From Gallionella sp. UBA6045 (lineage in GTDB: Bacteria; Pseudomonadota; Gammaproteobacteria; Burkholderiales; Gallionellaceae): 6,639 nucleotides of DNA. A program made the position numbers and the translations under genes. This document shows, one piece after another, positions 1 to 5,735 of this stretch. The notes beneath the pieces are model-generated. The model ran no database searches. It was not told where the DNA came from and saw only the letters and a program-made list of their open reading frames with translations. Every line of letters begins with the position of its first letter. Position 1 is the first letter of the stretch. The stretch is from assembly GCA_002429165.1 (NCBI GenBank), contig DIYV01000204.1, positions 1-6,639 of the forward strand, given 5' to 3'.

Positions 1-2
1 TC

Positions 3-92
3 ATTTCCAGATTGGAAAATACTCTTGAGATGATGTCAGATTGCATAGCCTTGGTGGCGGAGACTCTGGCACAAGTCAAAGGCCGGAGATGA
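3..92 (+). CDS. possible 3' end of an upstream gene (partial)
   Basis: One + strand frame is open from the window edge to a TGA at 90-92 and gives about 29 residues ending in VKGRR. The other two + frames hit stops within the first 35 bases. The peptide (residues such as RLENTLEMM and ALVAETLAQV) is hydrophobic/acidic with helix-like spacing, compatible with the C-terminal helix of a longer protein. No family can be named from so short a piece. It could also be a chance open frame, since there is no start in view that would define it. The following 115 bases have no gene. Confidence 0.4.
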   Translation: MSRLENTLEMMSDCIALVAETLAQVKGRR

Positions 93-121
93 CCGGAATA
101 CCCGGGCACGTAACCGGCTAT

Positions 122-140
122 GTACGCCACCGCACTGACC
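122..140 (+). promoter_or_regulatory. imperfect dyad in the leader region of the small-gene cluster
   Basis: In the 115-base gap before the first small gene, GTACG (122-126) and CGCAC (131-135) form a 5-base inverted repeat with one mismatch around CCAC, followed by TGACC. The spacing would suit a small operator. Nothing else in the window repeats it, and I cannot name a regulator. This is a candidate only. Confidence 0.2.
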
Positions 141-161
141 TGGTCTGATCCTGAGACTAAA

Positions 162-167
162 TTGACA
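162..167 (+). promoter_or_regulatory. TTGACA -35-like hexamer upstream of the first small gene
   Basis: A perfect match to the sigma-70 -35 consensus (TTGACA) lies 40 bases before the start codon at 208. At 16-18 bases downstream there is only GC-rich sequence (around 184-191, e.g. GTTGCA) and no recognisable -10 TATAAT. If it is a promoter, it needs an activator or another sigma factor. The transcription start would then fall just before the ribosome binding site, leaving a very short leader. Confidence 0.2.
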
Positions 168-194
168 ACCATTGGGGTGGCACTGGTTGCAAAC

Positions 195-200
195 AAGGAG
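195..200 (+). promoter_or_regulatory. ribosome binding site deciding the start at 208
   Basis: AAGGAG is a full Shine-Dalgarno core, separated by 7 bases from the ATG at 208. The in-frame ATG at 172 lies upstream of this site and has no purine-rich site of its own, so 208 is the preferred start. Confidence 0.8.
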
Positions 201-207
201 AAAAGAA

Positions 208-513
208 ATGACAGACGCTAATCACTTGATGCGGGAAAATATTATGGAATATGAATCACGCATAAAGCATTTTGACGAGCTTATTGTGCGTGCCGACAAA
301 GCCATCGGCAAAAGCCCCGAACATGTGGAGGCCAGGGATAGTTTGGCGAGTCTGAAACAGCAGCGCGACAAGTTTGCCGGTTTGCTGGACGAACTCCGGC
401 TGAAGTCACTGGAAAACTGGCGCGTGGATGAGATCGAGAAAGCCGGACCCATGGGTATATGGGATGCCGTTGGCCAGCAACTGGAGAAACTGGTCGAGCG
501 TATTGAACGCTAA
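208..513 (+). CDS. small helical (coiled-coil) protein of unknown function, 101 aa
   Basis: The product starts MTDANHLMREN and ends QLEKLVERIER. It is rich in Glu, Lys, Arg, Leu and Ala, has no signal peptide or membrane segment, and is predicted almost wholly helical. A heptad-like stretch runs over about residues 10-75 (MEYESRIKHFDELIVRADK, then LASLKQQRDKFAGLLDEL), broken by a GPMGIWD turn near residues 80-86 before an amphipathic C-terminal helix. There are no Cys residues and no catalytic motif. The layout (long helix, tryptophan/glycine turn, terminal helix) recalls the small sll1863-like stress proteins, but this resemblance is from memory and uncertain. The start at 208 was chosen over an in-frame ATG at 172 because of the AAGGAG at 195-200. 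It is the first of three closely spaced small genes, with 26 bases to the next, and is probably co-transcribed with them. Codon use is more A+T-rich than in the genes downstream. Confidence 0.75.
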   Translation: MTDANHLMRENIMEYESRIKHFDELIVRADKAIGKSPEHVEARDSLASLKQQRDKFAGLLDELRLKSLENWRVDEIEKAGPMGIWDAVGQQLEKLVERIER

Positions 514-539
514 ATAATGAATCATTCGAGGACGACTAT

Positions 540-836
540 ATGCTTGTGACATTTACAACCAAAGCCTATGCCGATATCACCATGTTCGGGGATGTCGCGA
601 TTGCCATGCTGAAAAAGATGGGGCACAGCGGGACTGTGCCCGGCGCGATTCGGGCGGCAGACATTCCTGCGGCGCTGAGCCTCCTGAAAGCCGCTATCGA
701 TGCGGAGAAATTCCCGTCAGCCGTCGCGGACAAGGATGCGGATGAGCCGGCGGTGAGCATGGCTCATCGCGCGCTGCCTTTGATAAATTTGCTTAGCGCC
801 GCCGCAAAGGATGGCTGTGACGTAATGTGGAAATGA
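540..836 (+). CDS. DUF1840 domain protein, 98 aa
   Basis: The protein begins MLVTFTTKAYADITMFGDVA and continues with KMGHSGTVPGAI and a segment PAALSLLKAAIDAE. This pattern is typical of DUF1840, a family of about 100-residue proteobacterial proteins of unknown function. The domain fills the whole protein: an N-terminal strand/helix unit (1-30), the conserved GHSGTVPGA loop (about 32-40), a helix (about 44-58), a variable acidic linker (about 60-70) and a C-terminal helix (about 73-92). It has no signal peptide and is presumably cytosolic. GAGGA at 528-532 lies 7 bases before the ATG. It sits between two other small genes with gaps of about 25 bases, which suggests one transcript. No enzymatic residues can be assigned. 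The family call is recognition by eye; the function is unknown. Confidence 0.85.
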   Translation: MLVTFTTKAYADITMFGDVAIAMLKKMGHSGTVPGAIRAADIPAALSLLKAAIDAEKFPSAVADKDADEPAVSMAHRALPLINLLSAAAKDGCDVMWK

Positions 837-861
837 GTTGTTGTTCTAGAAAGGAATTGCC

Positions 862-1047
862 ATGGGAAAAATGGAACAATTGGAATTGGAGGCTCACCGC
901 AGTGAAATCGATGCGGATATGCGCAGCCTGGTTGAAAAATACCGCAGAGTCTTCGGTTGGGACATTCCGGAAATTGACCAGCAAGCCGCAGATAAGCTGA
1001 TTCTGGCGGCGATGCGCAAAGCCCTGGACGATATTCAAACGCAATGA
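862..1047 (+). CDS. small acidic protein of unknown function, 61 aa
   Basis: The ATG at 862 is preceded by AAGGA (851-855) at a 6-base spacing, a good translation signal for so short a frame. The product is charged and acidic (about 13 Asp/Glu against 9 Lys/Arg), with two probable helices: residues 4-30 (MEQLELEAHRSEI...VEKYRRV) and 39-59 (QQAADKLILAAMRKALDDI). They are joined by an FGWDIPEID turn. It has no Cys, membrane segment or signal peptide. I do not recognise a family. It lies 25 bases after the DUF1840 gene and is the last of the three-gene set; 44 bases separate it from the metallopeptidase. A small helical partner or adaptor protein is possible, but that is a guess. Confidence 0.65.
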   Translation: MGKMEQLELEAHRSEIDADMRSLVEKYRRVFGWDIPEIDQQAADKLILAAMRKALDDIQTQ

Positions 1048-1091
1048 TTGATTACCGGTTCGAAAGTATGCAGCGGGCATAGATATATATT

Positions 1092-1865
1092 GTGAATTCA
1101 TTGGGCAATACGCTAAGACGCTGGCATATGCGCCGACTACTGCGGCGCAATCCGATACCGCACCCTATCTGGCAAGGTGTGACACGACGCATTGTAGTGT
1201 TGCAGGAGTTGGATGCAGTACAAATGGCGCACCTGCGCGAACTGACGGCGTGGTTCCTGCATAACAAGTCCATCAACGGCGCGCAGGGCCTGGAAGTGAC
1301 GTTGGCTATGCGCGTGGCGGTGGCCGCGCAGGCCTGTCTGCTGATTCTGAATCTGGATATTGATTGCTTTGATGATTGGGTGGAAGTCATCCTTTACCCC
1401 GGCGCATTCCGGGTTAATCATGAGCAGAGGGATGCCATTGGCCTGGTCCATAACGATGCAAATATTTTAAGCGGCGAGGCATGGTTGCGCGGGCCGGTGA
1501 TCCTATCCTGGGACGACGTGGAGCGCGACACCTATCATCCGAACCCCGGTCGCAATGTGGTATTGCACGAGTTCGCGCACAAACTGGATGGCCTGAATGG
1601 CCTGGCGAACGGTTTGCCGCCATTGCGTCGTGGCATGAGCCGGAAAAGGTGGGCCGAGGATTTCAGCGGGGCATACGATGCGTTGTGTATGCAAGTGTCA
1701 ACAGGTGAAACAGCATTTATCAATCCTTATGCCGCGACGAGCCCGGCAGAATTTTTTGCAGTGGCGTGCGAGTATTATTTTACCGCACCGGAGATATTGA
1801 AAAATTGCTGCCCAAGTGTCCACAGGCAACTGGAACTGTTTTACCGGCAGGCTGCAGTGCGCTGA
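1092..1865 (+). CDS. mtfA: M90 (MtfA-like) zinc-dependent metallopeptidase, 257 aa
   Basis: This is a peptidase of family M90. The E. coli member MtfA is a cytosolic zinc aminopeptidase that binds the glucose repressor Mlc and so affects ptsG and glucose uptake. The zinc site is complete: HEFAH at residues 159-163 gives ligands H159 and H163 and catalytic E160, and E220 in SPAEFFAV matches the third ligand of MtfA. Other family landmarks are the VILYPGAF segment (about 98-105), GLVHN, GPVILSWDDV (about 135-144), the LDGLNG stretch after the zinc motif, and INPYAATSPAEFF. The N-terminal 30 residues are Arg-rich (RRWHMRRLLRRN). The protein ends at FYRQAAVR, without the tail that follows this point in E. 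coli MtfA as I recall it. The start is uncertain: GTG at 1092 and ATG at 1128 (MRRLLRR) both lack a strong ribosome binding site. No Mlc or PTS gene is in view, so the partner here may differ. Confidence 0.88.
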   Translation: MNSLGNTLRRWHMRRLLRRNPIPHPIWQGVTRRIVVLQELDAVQMAHLRELTAWFLHNKSINGAQGLEVTLAMRVAVAAQACLLILNLDIDCFDDWVEVILYPGAFRVNHEQRDAIGLVHNDANILSGEAWLRGPVILSWDDVERDTYHPNPGRNVVLHEFAHKLDGLNGLANGLPPLRRGMSRKRWAEDFSGAYDALCMQVSTGETAFINPYAATSPAEFFAVACEYYFTAPEILKNCCPSVHRQLELFYRQAAVR

Positions 1866-1895
1866 TTCATCATGACCGGGATTCATTTCCGAATT

Positions 1896-1909
1896 TCGAC
1901 CTGGATCAA
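1896..1909 (+). promoter_or_regulatory. weak FNR/CRP-family-like half-site pair upstream of cbpA
   Basis: TCGAC-CTGG-ATCAA matches 8 of 10 defined positions of the FNR consensus TTGAT-N4-ATCAA, with a perfect right half. It lies about 42 bases before the cbpA start codon in the 85-base gap after the peptidase gene. A -10-like TAAAGT at 1919-1924 follows. One such match in a few kb can arise by chance, so this is low confidence. Confidence 0.15.
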
Positions 1910-1950
1910 AAGTGAGCGTAAAGTAATTTTTTTGCAGGGGAACCAAGCAG

Positions 1951-2895
1951 ATGGAATTCAAGGACTACTACAAGATCATTGGAGTCGCGCGTGACGCGAC
2001 CCAGGATGAGATCAAGCGTGCTTACCGCAAGCTGGCCCGAAAGTATCATCCGGATGTCAGCAAAGAGGCCGATGCCGAAGCCCGCTTCAAGGAACTGGGC
2101 GAGGCCCATGAGGTGTTGAAGGATGCCGAGAAACGCGCGGCTTACGATCAGCTGGGAGCCAACTACAAAGGTGGGCAGGAGTTCCGACCGCCGCCCGACT
2201 GGAACGCGGGTTTCGAATTCAGCGGCGGCGGCCCCGGCGGTGGTGATGGGGGAGACTACAGCGATTTCTTCGCATCCCTGTTCGGACGGGATTTTCGCGC
2301 CGGCGGAGCCGGACACGCTCCCCGCCATGCGAAAGGCGAGGACCACCACGCCAGGGTGCTCATCGATCTGGAAGACACATACCATGGCGCAACCCGCACC
2401 ATTACGCTGCGTGTTCCGTCTGTGGATGCGCAGGGTCATGTCATCACCAAAGAGCGTGTGCTCAACGTAACCATCCCCAGGGGTATCCGCGAAGGCCAGC
2501 ACATTCGCCTTAGCGGGCAGGGCAATGCCGGTTTGGGAGAAGGCAATGCGGGGGACTTGTATCTGCAGGTCGAATTCCGGACACACCCGATTTACCGGGT
2601 CGATGGCCGCGATCTCTATCTAGACTTGCCGGTGACACCGTGGGAAGCGGCACTGGGCGCAACAGTCAAAGTGCCGACACTCGGCGGCATCGTGGAACTG
2701 AAAATACCGGAAGGTTCCGCGTCGGGTCGCAAAATGCGGCTGAAGGGGCGCGGCATCCCGGGTGACCCGCCCGGAGATTGCTACGTGATATTGACGATCG
2801 CGTTGCCGCCTGCCAATACCGAAGCCGCCAAAGAGTTGTATCGAAAAATGGAAAAGGAACTTAACTTCAATCCGCGCACCAAACTGGGAGTGTGA
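1951..2895 (+). CDS. cbpA: curved DNA-binding protein CbpA, a DnaJ-type (class B) co-chaperone, 314 aa
   Basis: CbpA is a J-domain protein that stimulates the ATPase of DnaK and hands it unfolded clients. In E. coli it also binds curved DNA in stationary phase. The J domain covers about residues 4-70, with the essential HPD at 33-35 between the KRAYRKLARKY helix and the helix carrying RFKELGEAHEVL. A Gly/Phe-rich linker follows (about 75-127, including a GGGPGGGDGGD run and DFFASLFGRDF). C-terminal domain I starts near residue 130 (ARVLIDLEDTYHGATRTITL), and domain II begins after FRTHPIY at about 209-215. The DnaJ zinc finger (CxxCxGxG repeats) is absent, which separates it from true DnaJ. 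The length is close to that of E. coli CbpA (about 306). AGGGGA at 1936-1941 lies 9 bases before the ATG. The cbpM gene follows after 3 bases, so the two are co-transcribed. No heat-shock sigma-32 promoter is evident in the 85 bases upstream. Confidence 0.95.
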   Translation: MEFKDYYKIIGVARDATQDEIKRAYRKLARKYHPDVSKEADAEARFKELGEAHEVLKDAEKRAAYDQLGANYKGGQEFRPPPDWNAGFEFSGGGPGGGDGGDYSDFFASLFGRDFRAGGAGHAPRHAKGEDHHARVLIDLEDTYHGATRTITLRVPSVDAQGHVITKERVLNVTIPRGIREGQHIRLSGQGNAGLGEGNAGDLYLQVEFRTHPIYRVDGRDLYLDLPVTPWEAALGATVKVPTLGGIVELKIPEGSASGRKMRLKGRGIPGDPPGDCYVILTIALPPANTEAAKELYRKMEKELNFNPRTKLGV

Positions 2896-2898
2896 GAA

Positions 2899-3222
2899 AT
2901 GAATACTGAAAATAGCGCGCCACAATTCGCAATATGCATATTGGAAGAACAAACCCAACTGACGCTGACCGATCTATGCCGGGCCTGTGCCGTTCATGAT
3001 GAACAGATCATCGCGCTGGTGGACGCCGGTGTGCTGGAACCCCAGGGTCGTGAACCGGGTCACTGGCGTTTCGGCGGTGCCAGCCTGCACCGCGCCAGAA
3101 GGGCCTTGCGCCTGCAACGCGATCTCGAAATTGATCTTACCGGGGCGGCACTGGCGGTGGAATTGCTGGACGAGATCGAATCGCTGCGGACGCGCCTGCG
3201 GGCGGTGGGTGGCGAGTACTGA
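2899..3222 (+). CDS. cbpM: chaperone modulator CbpM, 107 aa
   Basis: CbpM binds the J domain of CbpA and blocks both its co-chaperone and DNA-binding activities, and has a MerR-like fold. The sequence shows LTLTDLCRACAVHDEQIIALVDAGVLEP (about 22-49), a winged helix-turn-helix-like unit. It is followed by HWRFGGASLHRARRALRLQRDLEIDLTGAALAVELLDEIESLRTRL, the family's characteristic RALRL..DL.ID..G.A....L.DEI..L pattern, ending in a short coiled-coil helix. The length matches E. coli CbpM (about 101), with a slightly longer N-terminus. The start lies 3 bases after the cbpA stop, and its binding site (GGAG at 2887-2890) is inside the cbpA 3' end, so translation is probably coupled and the two made in proportion. 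Adjacency to cbpA strongly supports the call. Confidence 0.92.
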   Translation: MNTENSAPQFAICILEEQTQLTLTDLCRACAVHDEQIIALVDAGVLEPQGREPGHWRFGGASLHRARRALRLQRDLEIDLTGAALAVELLDEIESLRTRLRAVGGEY

Positions 3223-3288
3223 ACGATGAATCGCGCAACATCATGACTGTTCCGTCGTCACGCCGGCTGCAGGTGCCCAACTAAACAT

Positions 3289-3293
3289 AGGAG
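3289..3293 (+). promoter_or_regulatory. ribosome binding site of gnd
   Basis: AGGAG lies 7 bases before the ATG at 3301, a near-ideal site that fixes the start of gnd. The gap between cbpM and gnd (3223-3300) shows no hairpin with a T-run and no clear promoter, so it is open whether gnd is read through from cbpA-cbpM or has its own promoter here. Confidence 0.75.
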
Positions 3294-3300
3294 ATTTCGG

Positions 3301-4314
3301 ATGCATCTAGGCATGATCGGATTAGGAAGAATGGGAGCCAGTTTGGTGCGGCGCCTGGGCAAAGATGGCCATAGCTGTGTCGTTTACGATGTGAATCCGG
3401 CCGCGGTGAAAAAGCTTGCGGCCGGCGAAGTTCAGGGTGCCGCCTCGCTAGCCGAACTGGTCGCGAAGCTGCCCAAACCGCGCGCGGTCTGGGTGATGGT
3501 TCCCGCCGGCGTCGCGGGTAAGACAGTCGAGGAACTGGCCTCGTGCATGGATGCCGGTGACATCATCATCGACGGCGGCAACAGCTACTACCGCGACGAT
3601 ATCCTCAGGGCGAAAGCGTTGCAGGCCGTAGGCGTACATTACGTCGATTGCGGCACCAGCGGCGGCGTGTTCGGCGAGGAACGCGGTTTCTGCCTGATGA
3701 TCGGCGGGGAAGACCGGATCGTAAAACACCTGGACCCGATCTTCAGGAGCATTGCACCCGGTGTCGAGTCGGCGGAACGCACACCGGGAAAAAAGGATAG
3801 ACCCGGCCCTGCGGAACATGGATATCTGCATTGCGGCCCGACCGGTGCGGGCCACTTCGTCAAGATGGTCCACAACGGTATCGAGTATGGTCTGATGGCG
3901 GCCTATGCCGAGGGGATGAACATATTGCACAACGCCAATGCCGGTAATCGCACGCGGGAAAGCGATGCCGAGACCACGCCGATGCGCGACCCGGAGTATT
4001 ACCAATATGATCTGGACCTGCCGCAGATCGCGGAAGTCTGGCGGCGCGGCAGCGTGGTGTCGTCATGGCTGCTTGACCTGACCGCGGCGGCGCTGGCTGA
4101 GGATGCAGATTTGAGCGGATTCTCGGGCAGGGTGTCGGATTCGGGAGAGGGACGCTGGACGGCATTGGCTGCCATCGACGAAGGCGTGCCGGCTCCGGTC
4201 ATCAGTGCGGCACTATTCGGGCGCTTTGCGTCGCGCGGAGATGCCGGTTATGCCGACAGGCTGTTGTCCGCGATGCGCAAGGAGTTCGGCGGACATGACG
4301 AGAAAAAGAAATGA
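3301..4314 (+). CDS. gnd: 6-phosphogluconate dehydrogenase, decarboxylating, short form, 337 aa
   Basis: It oxidises and decarboxylates 6-phosphogluconate to ribulose-5-phosphate in the cytosol. The N-terminal Rossmann fold has GLGRMG at residues 7-12, and the second strand ends in VVYDVN with D30. An acidic residue here normally favours NAD, whereas the long NADP enzymes (E. coli Gnd, about 468 aa) carry Asn-Arg-Ser/Thr, so NAD preference is inferred. Substrate-site landmarks are DGGNSYY (about 91-97), CGTSGG with S120-G121-G122, and KMVHNGIEY with K188, H191, N192 and E195 as the acid/base and binding residues. The C-terminal part ([14 protein letters not shown], then SDSGEGRWT and AMRKEFGGH) is typical of the about 300-340-aa form, which lacks the duplicated helical half of the long enzyme. 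The stop codon overlaps the zwf start by 4 bases (ATGA), so this is the first gene of a gnd-zwf-tal operon. Confidence 0.95.
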   Translation: MHLGMIGLGRMGASLVRRLGKDGHSCVVYDVNPAAVKKLAAGEVQGAASLAELVAKLPKPRAVWVMVPAGVAGKTVEELASCMDAGDIIIDGGNSYYRDDILRAKALQAVGVHYVDCGTSGGVFGEERGFCLMIGGEDRIVKHLDPIFRSIAPGVESAERTPGKKDRPGPAEHGYLHCGPTGAGHFVKMVHNGIEYGLMAAYAEGMNILHNANAGNRTRESDAETTPMRDPEYYQYDLDLPQIAEVWRRGSVVSSWLLDLTAAALAEDADLSGFSGRVSDSGEGRWTALAAIDEGVPAPVISAALFGRFASRGDAGYADRLLSAMRKEFGGHDEKKK

Positions 4315-5735
4315 ACGCCGGGACGGGCAAAGTGCATAGCCGCTCGACGTCAGCCGATGCGCTGGTGATCTTCGGTGTGACCGGCGACCTCGCTCACAAG
4401 ATGATCTTTCCCGCGCTCTATGCAATGGTCAAAAGCGGTGCTCTCAAGGTGCCGGTGATCGGTGTTGCATCTTCGAAGTGGAGCCTGGCCCAACTGCGCA
4501 AACACGCGAAAGACAGTATCAGGCAAGCCGGCAGGATCGATGACAAGGACGCACTCGACCATCTTCTTTCGCTGCTCCGTTATGTGGACGGTAATTACAA
4601 CGACTCGGCTACATTCACTGCGCTCAAACAGGCTTTGGGCGAGGCCAAACGCCCGGCACATTATCTTGCCATTCCCCCGTCGCTGTTCGCCACGGTGATC
4701 AAAAGCCTCGGCGCCGCCGGCTTGGCCGATCAGGCGCGCGTCATCGTCGAAAAGCCGTTTGGACGCGACCTGGCTTCGGCACGGGCGCTCAATAAAGTCG
4801 CGCTGTCGGTGTTCGAGGAGGACTCGATCTTCCGCATCGATCACTATCTCGGCAAGGAGGCGATCATGAATATCCTCTATTTCCGTTTCGCCAATTCCTT
4901 CCTTGAACCGATCTGGAACCGCAACTGCGTGGCCAGCGTGCAGATCACGCTCGCCGAAGATTTCGGCGTGAACGGCCGCGGTGTATTTTACGAGAGTGCC
5001 GGTTGCCTGCGCGACGTTGTCCAGAATCATTTATTCCAGATCGTCGCGCTGTTGGCGATGGAACCCCCGGCCTACCAGGGTTATGGGGCCGTGCACAGCG
5101 AGAAAGCCAAGGTGTTCCAGGCCATGCGCCCCGTGCAGCCGGACGACGTGGTGTGCGGCCAGTACGCCGGCTACCGCAAGGAGCCCGGTGTGGCGAAGGA
5201 CTCCGACGTCGAGACTTTCTGCGCGATGCGCCTGTTCATTGATTCGTGGCGCTGGGAAGGCGTGCCGTGGTATCTGCGCTCCGGCAAATGCCTGGCTAAC
5301 ACCGCGGCCGAGGTTCTGGTGGAGCTGAAGCCGCCACCGCAAAGATTGTTCGATGATTCGGCACCGGTGGACGGGCGCGCCAATTATCTGCGCTTCCGGC
5401 TCTCTCCCAACACCGCCGTTGCCCTCGCTGCACGGGTCAAACGTGCAGGCAAAGAATTCGTCGGCGACCAGCGCGAACTCTATCTGCTGGATGAACAGTC
5501 GGGAGTTGAGTCGCCCTACCAGCGGCTGTTGAGCGATGCCATCGCCGGCAACGGTGCGCTGTTCAGCCGCGAGGACGCGGTCGAGGCGGCATGGGTAGTG
5601 GTCGATCCCGTGCTTGACAACCCGCGCCCTGTTTACCCCTACAAGCCGGGCAGCTGGGGCCCGAAACAGGCCGATGCGCTGATTGCGGCAGACGGACGTT
5701 GGCATAACCCGATACTGGTGAAGGAGAAAAAATGA
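4311..5735 (+). CDS. zwf: glucose-6-phosphate 1-dehydrogenase, 474 aa
   Basis: It oxidises glucose-6-phosphate to 6-phosphogluconolactone with NAD(P), the entry step of the oxidative pentose phosphate and Entner-Doudoroff routes. The coenzyme fold starts at [10 protein letters not shown] (about 19-28). EKPFG carries K148 and P149. The substrate signature RIDHYLGKE is intact at 175-183 (D177, H178, K182), and the general base is H240 in DVVQNHLFQ. These numbers coincide with the well-studied Leuconostoc mesenteroides enzyme. The C-terminal beta+alpha domain is complete, ending YKPGSWGP...NPILVKEKK. The length is slightly below E. coli Zwf (about 491). The start overlaps the gnd stop (ATGA, 4311-4314), and only a purine stretch (GAGAAAAAGAA, 4300-4310) precedes it, so translation probably depends on coupling to gnd. 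The 3' end carries the tal ribosome binding site. Confidence 0.97.
   Translation: MNAGTGKVHSRSTSADALVIFGVTGDLAHKMIFPALYAMVKSGALKVPVIGVASSKWSLAQLRKHAKDSIRQAGRIDDKDALDHLLSLLRYVDGNYNDSATFTALKQALGEAKRPAHYLAIPPSLFATVIKSLGAAGLADQARVIVEKPFGRDLASARALNKVALSVFEEDSIFRIDHYLGKEAIMNILYFRFANSFLEPIWNRNCVASVQITLAEDFGVNGRGVFYESAGCLRDVVQNHLFQIVALLAMEPPAYQGYGAVHSEKAKVFQAMRPVQPDDVVCGQYAGYRKEPGVAKDSDVETFCAMRLFIDSWRWEGVPWYLRSGKCLANTAAEVLVELKPPPQRLFDDSAPVDGRANYLRFRLSPNTAVALAARVKRAGKEFVGDQRELYLLDEQSGVESPYQRLLSDAIAGNGALFSREDAVEAAWVVVDPVLDNPRPVYPYKPGSWGPKQADALIAADGRWHNPILVKEKK
5721..5726 (+). promoter_or_regulatory. ribosome binding site of tal inside the zwf 3' end
   Basis: AAGGAG lies 5 bases before the tal ATG at 5732 and codes for part of the zwf C-terminal KEKK tail. 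With the ATGA overlap (5732-5735), it shows that tal can both re-initiate and be loaded directly. Confidence 0.8.

Noticed and set aside
179..190. Sigma-54 promoter-like TGGCAC...TTGC before the first small gene
   Set aside because: Only 8 bases separate the GG and GC doublets, whereas sigma-54 needs 10 and is strict about it; the transcription start would also fall in or beyond the ribosome binding site.
172..207. N-terminal extension of the first small protein from the ATG at 172
   Set aside because: No ribosome binding site precedes 172, while AAGGAG lies at the correct distance before 208; the extension overlaps the likely leader.
516..526. Small palindrome AATGA-A-TCATT between the first two small genes
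   Set aside because: The arms are only 5 bp and A/T-rich with a 1-base loop, too weak for a terminator and most likely chance.
1057..1064. GGTTCGAA resembling the T-loop (box B) of a tRNA
   Set aside because: The flanking bases do not form the 5-bp T stem, and no acceptor, D-arm or anticodon arm can be built around it; the upstream side is the coding end of the 61-aa gene.
1927..1933. Run of seven T as a possible rho-independent terminator after the peptidase gene
   Set aside because: No GC-rich hairpin precedes it, and it lies just before the cbpA ribosome binding site.
1906..2586. 226-codon minus-strand open frame opposite cbpA
   Set aside because: It is a shadow of cbpA, whose J domain and C-terminal domains are plainly the real coding sequence.
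3448..4005. 185-codon minus-strand open frame opposite gnd
   Set aside because: It is a shadow of the intact gnd gene, with no independent coding evidence.
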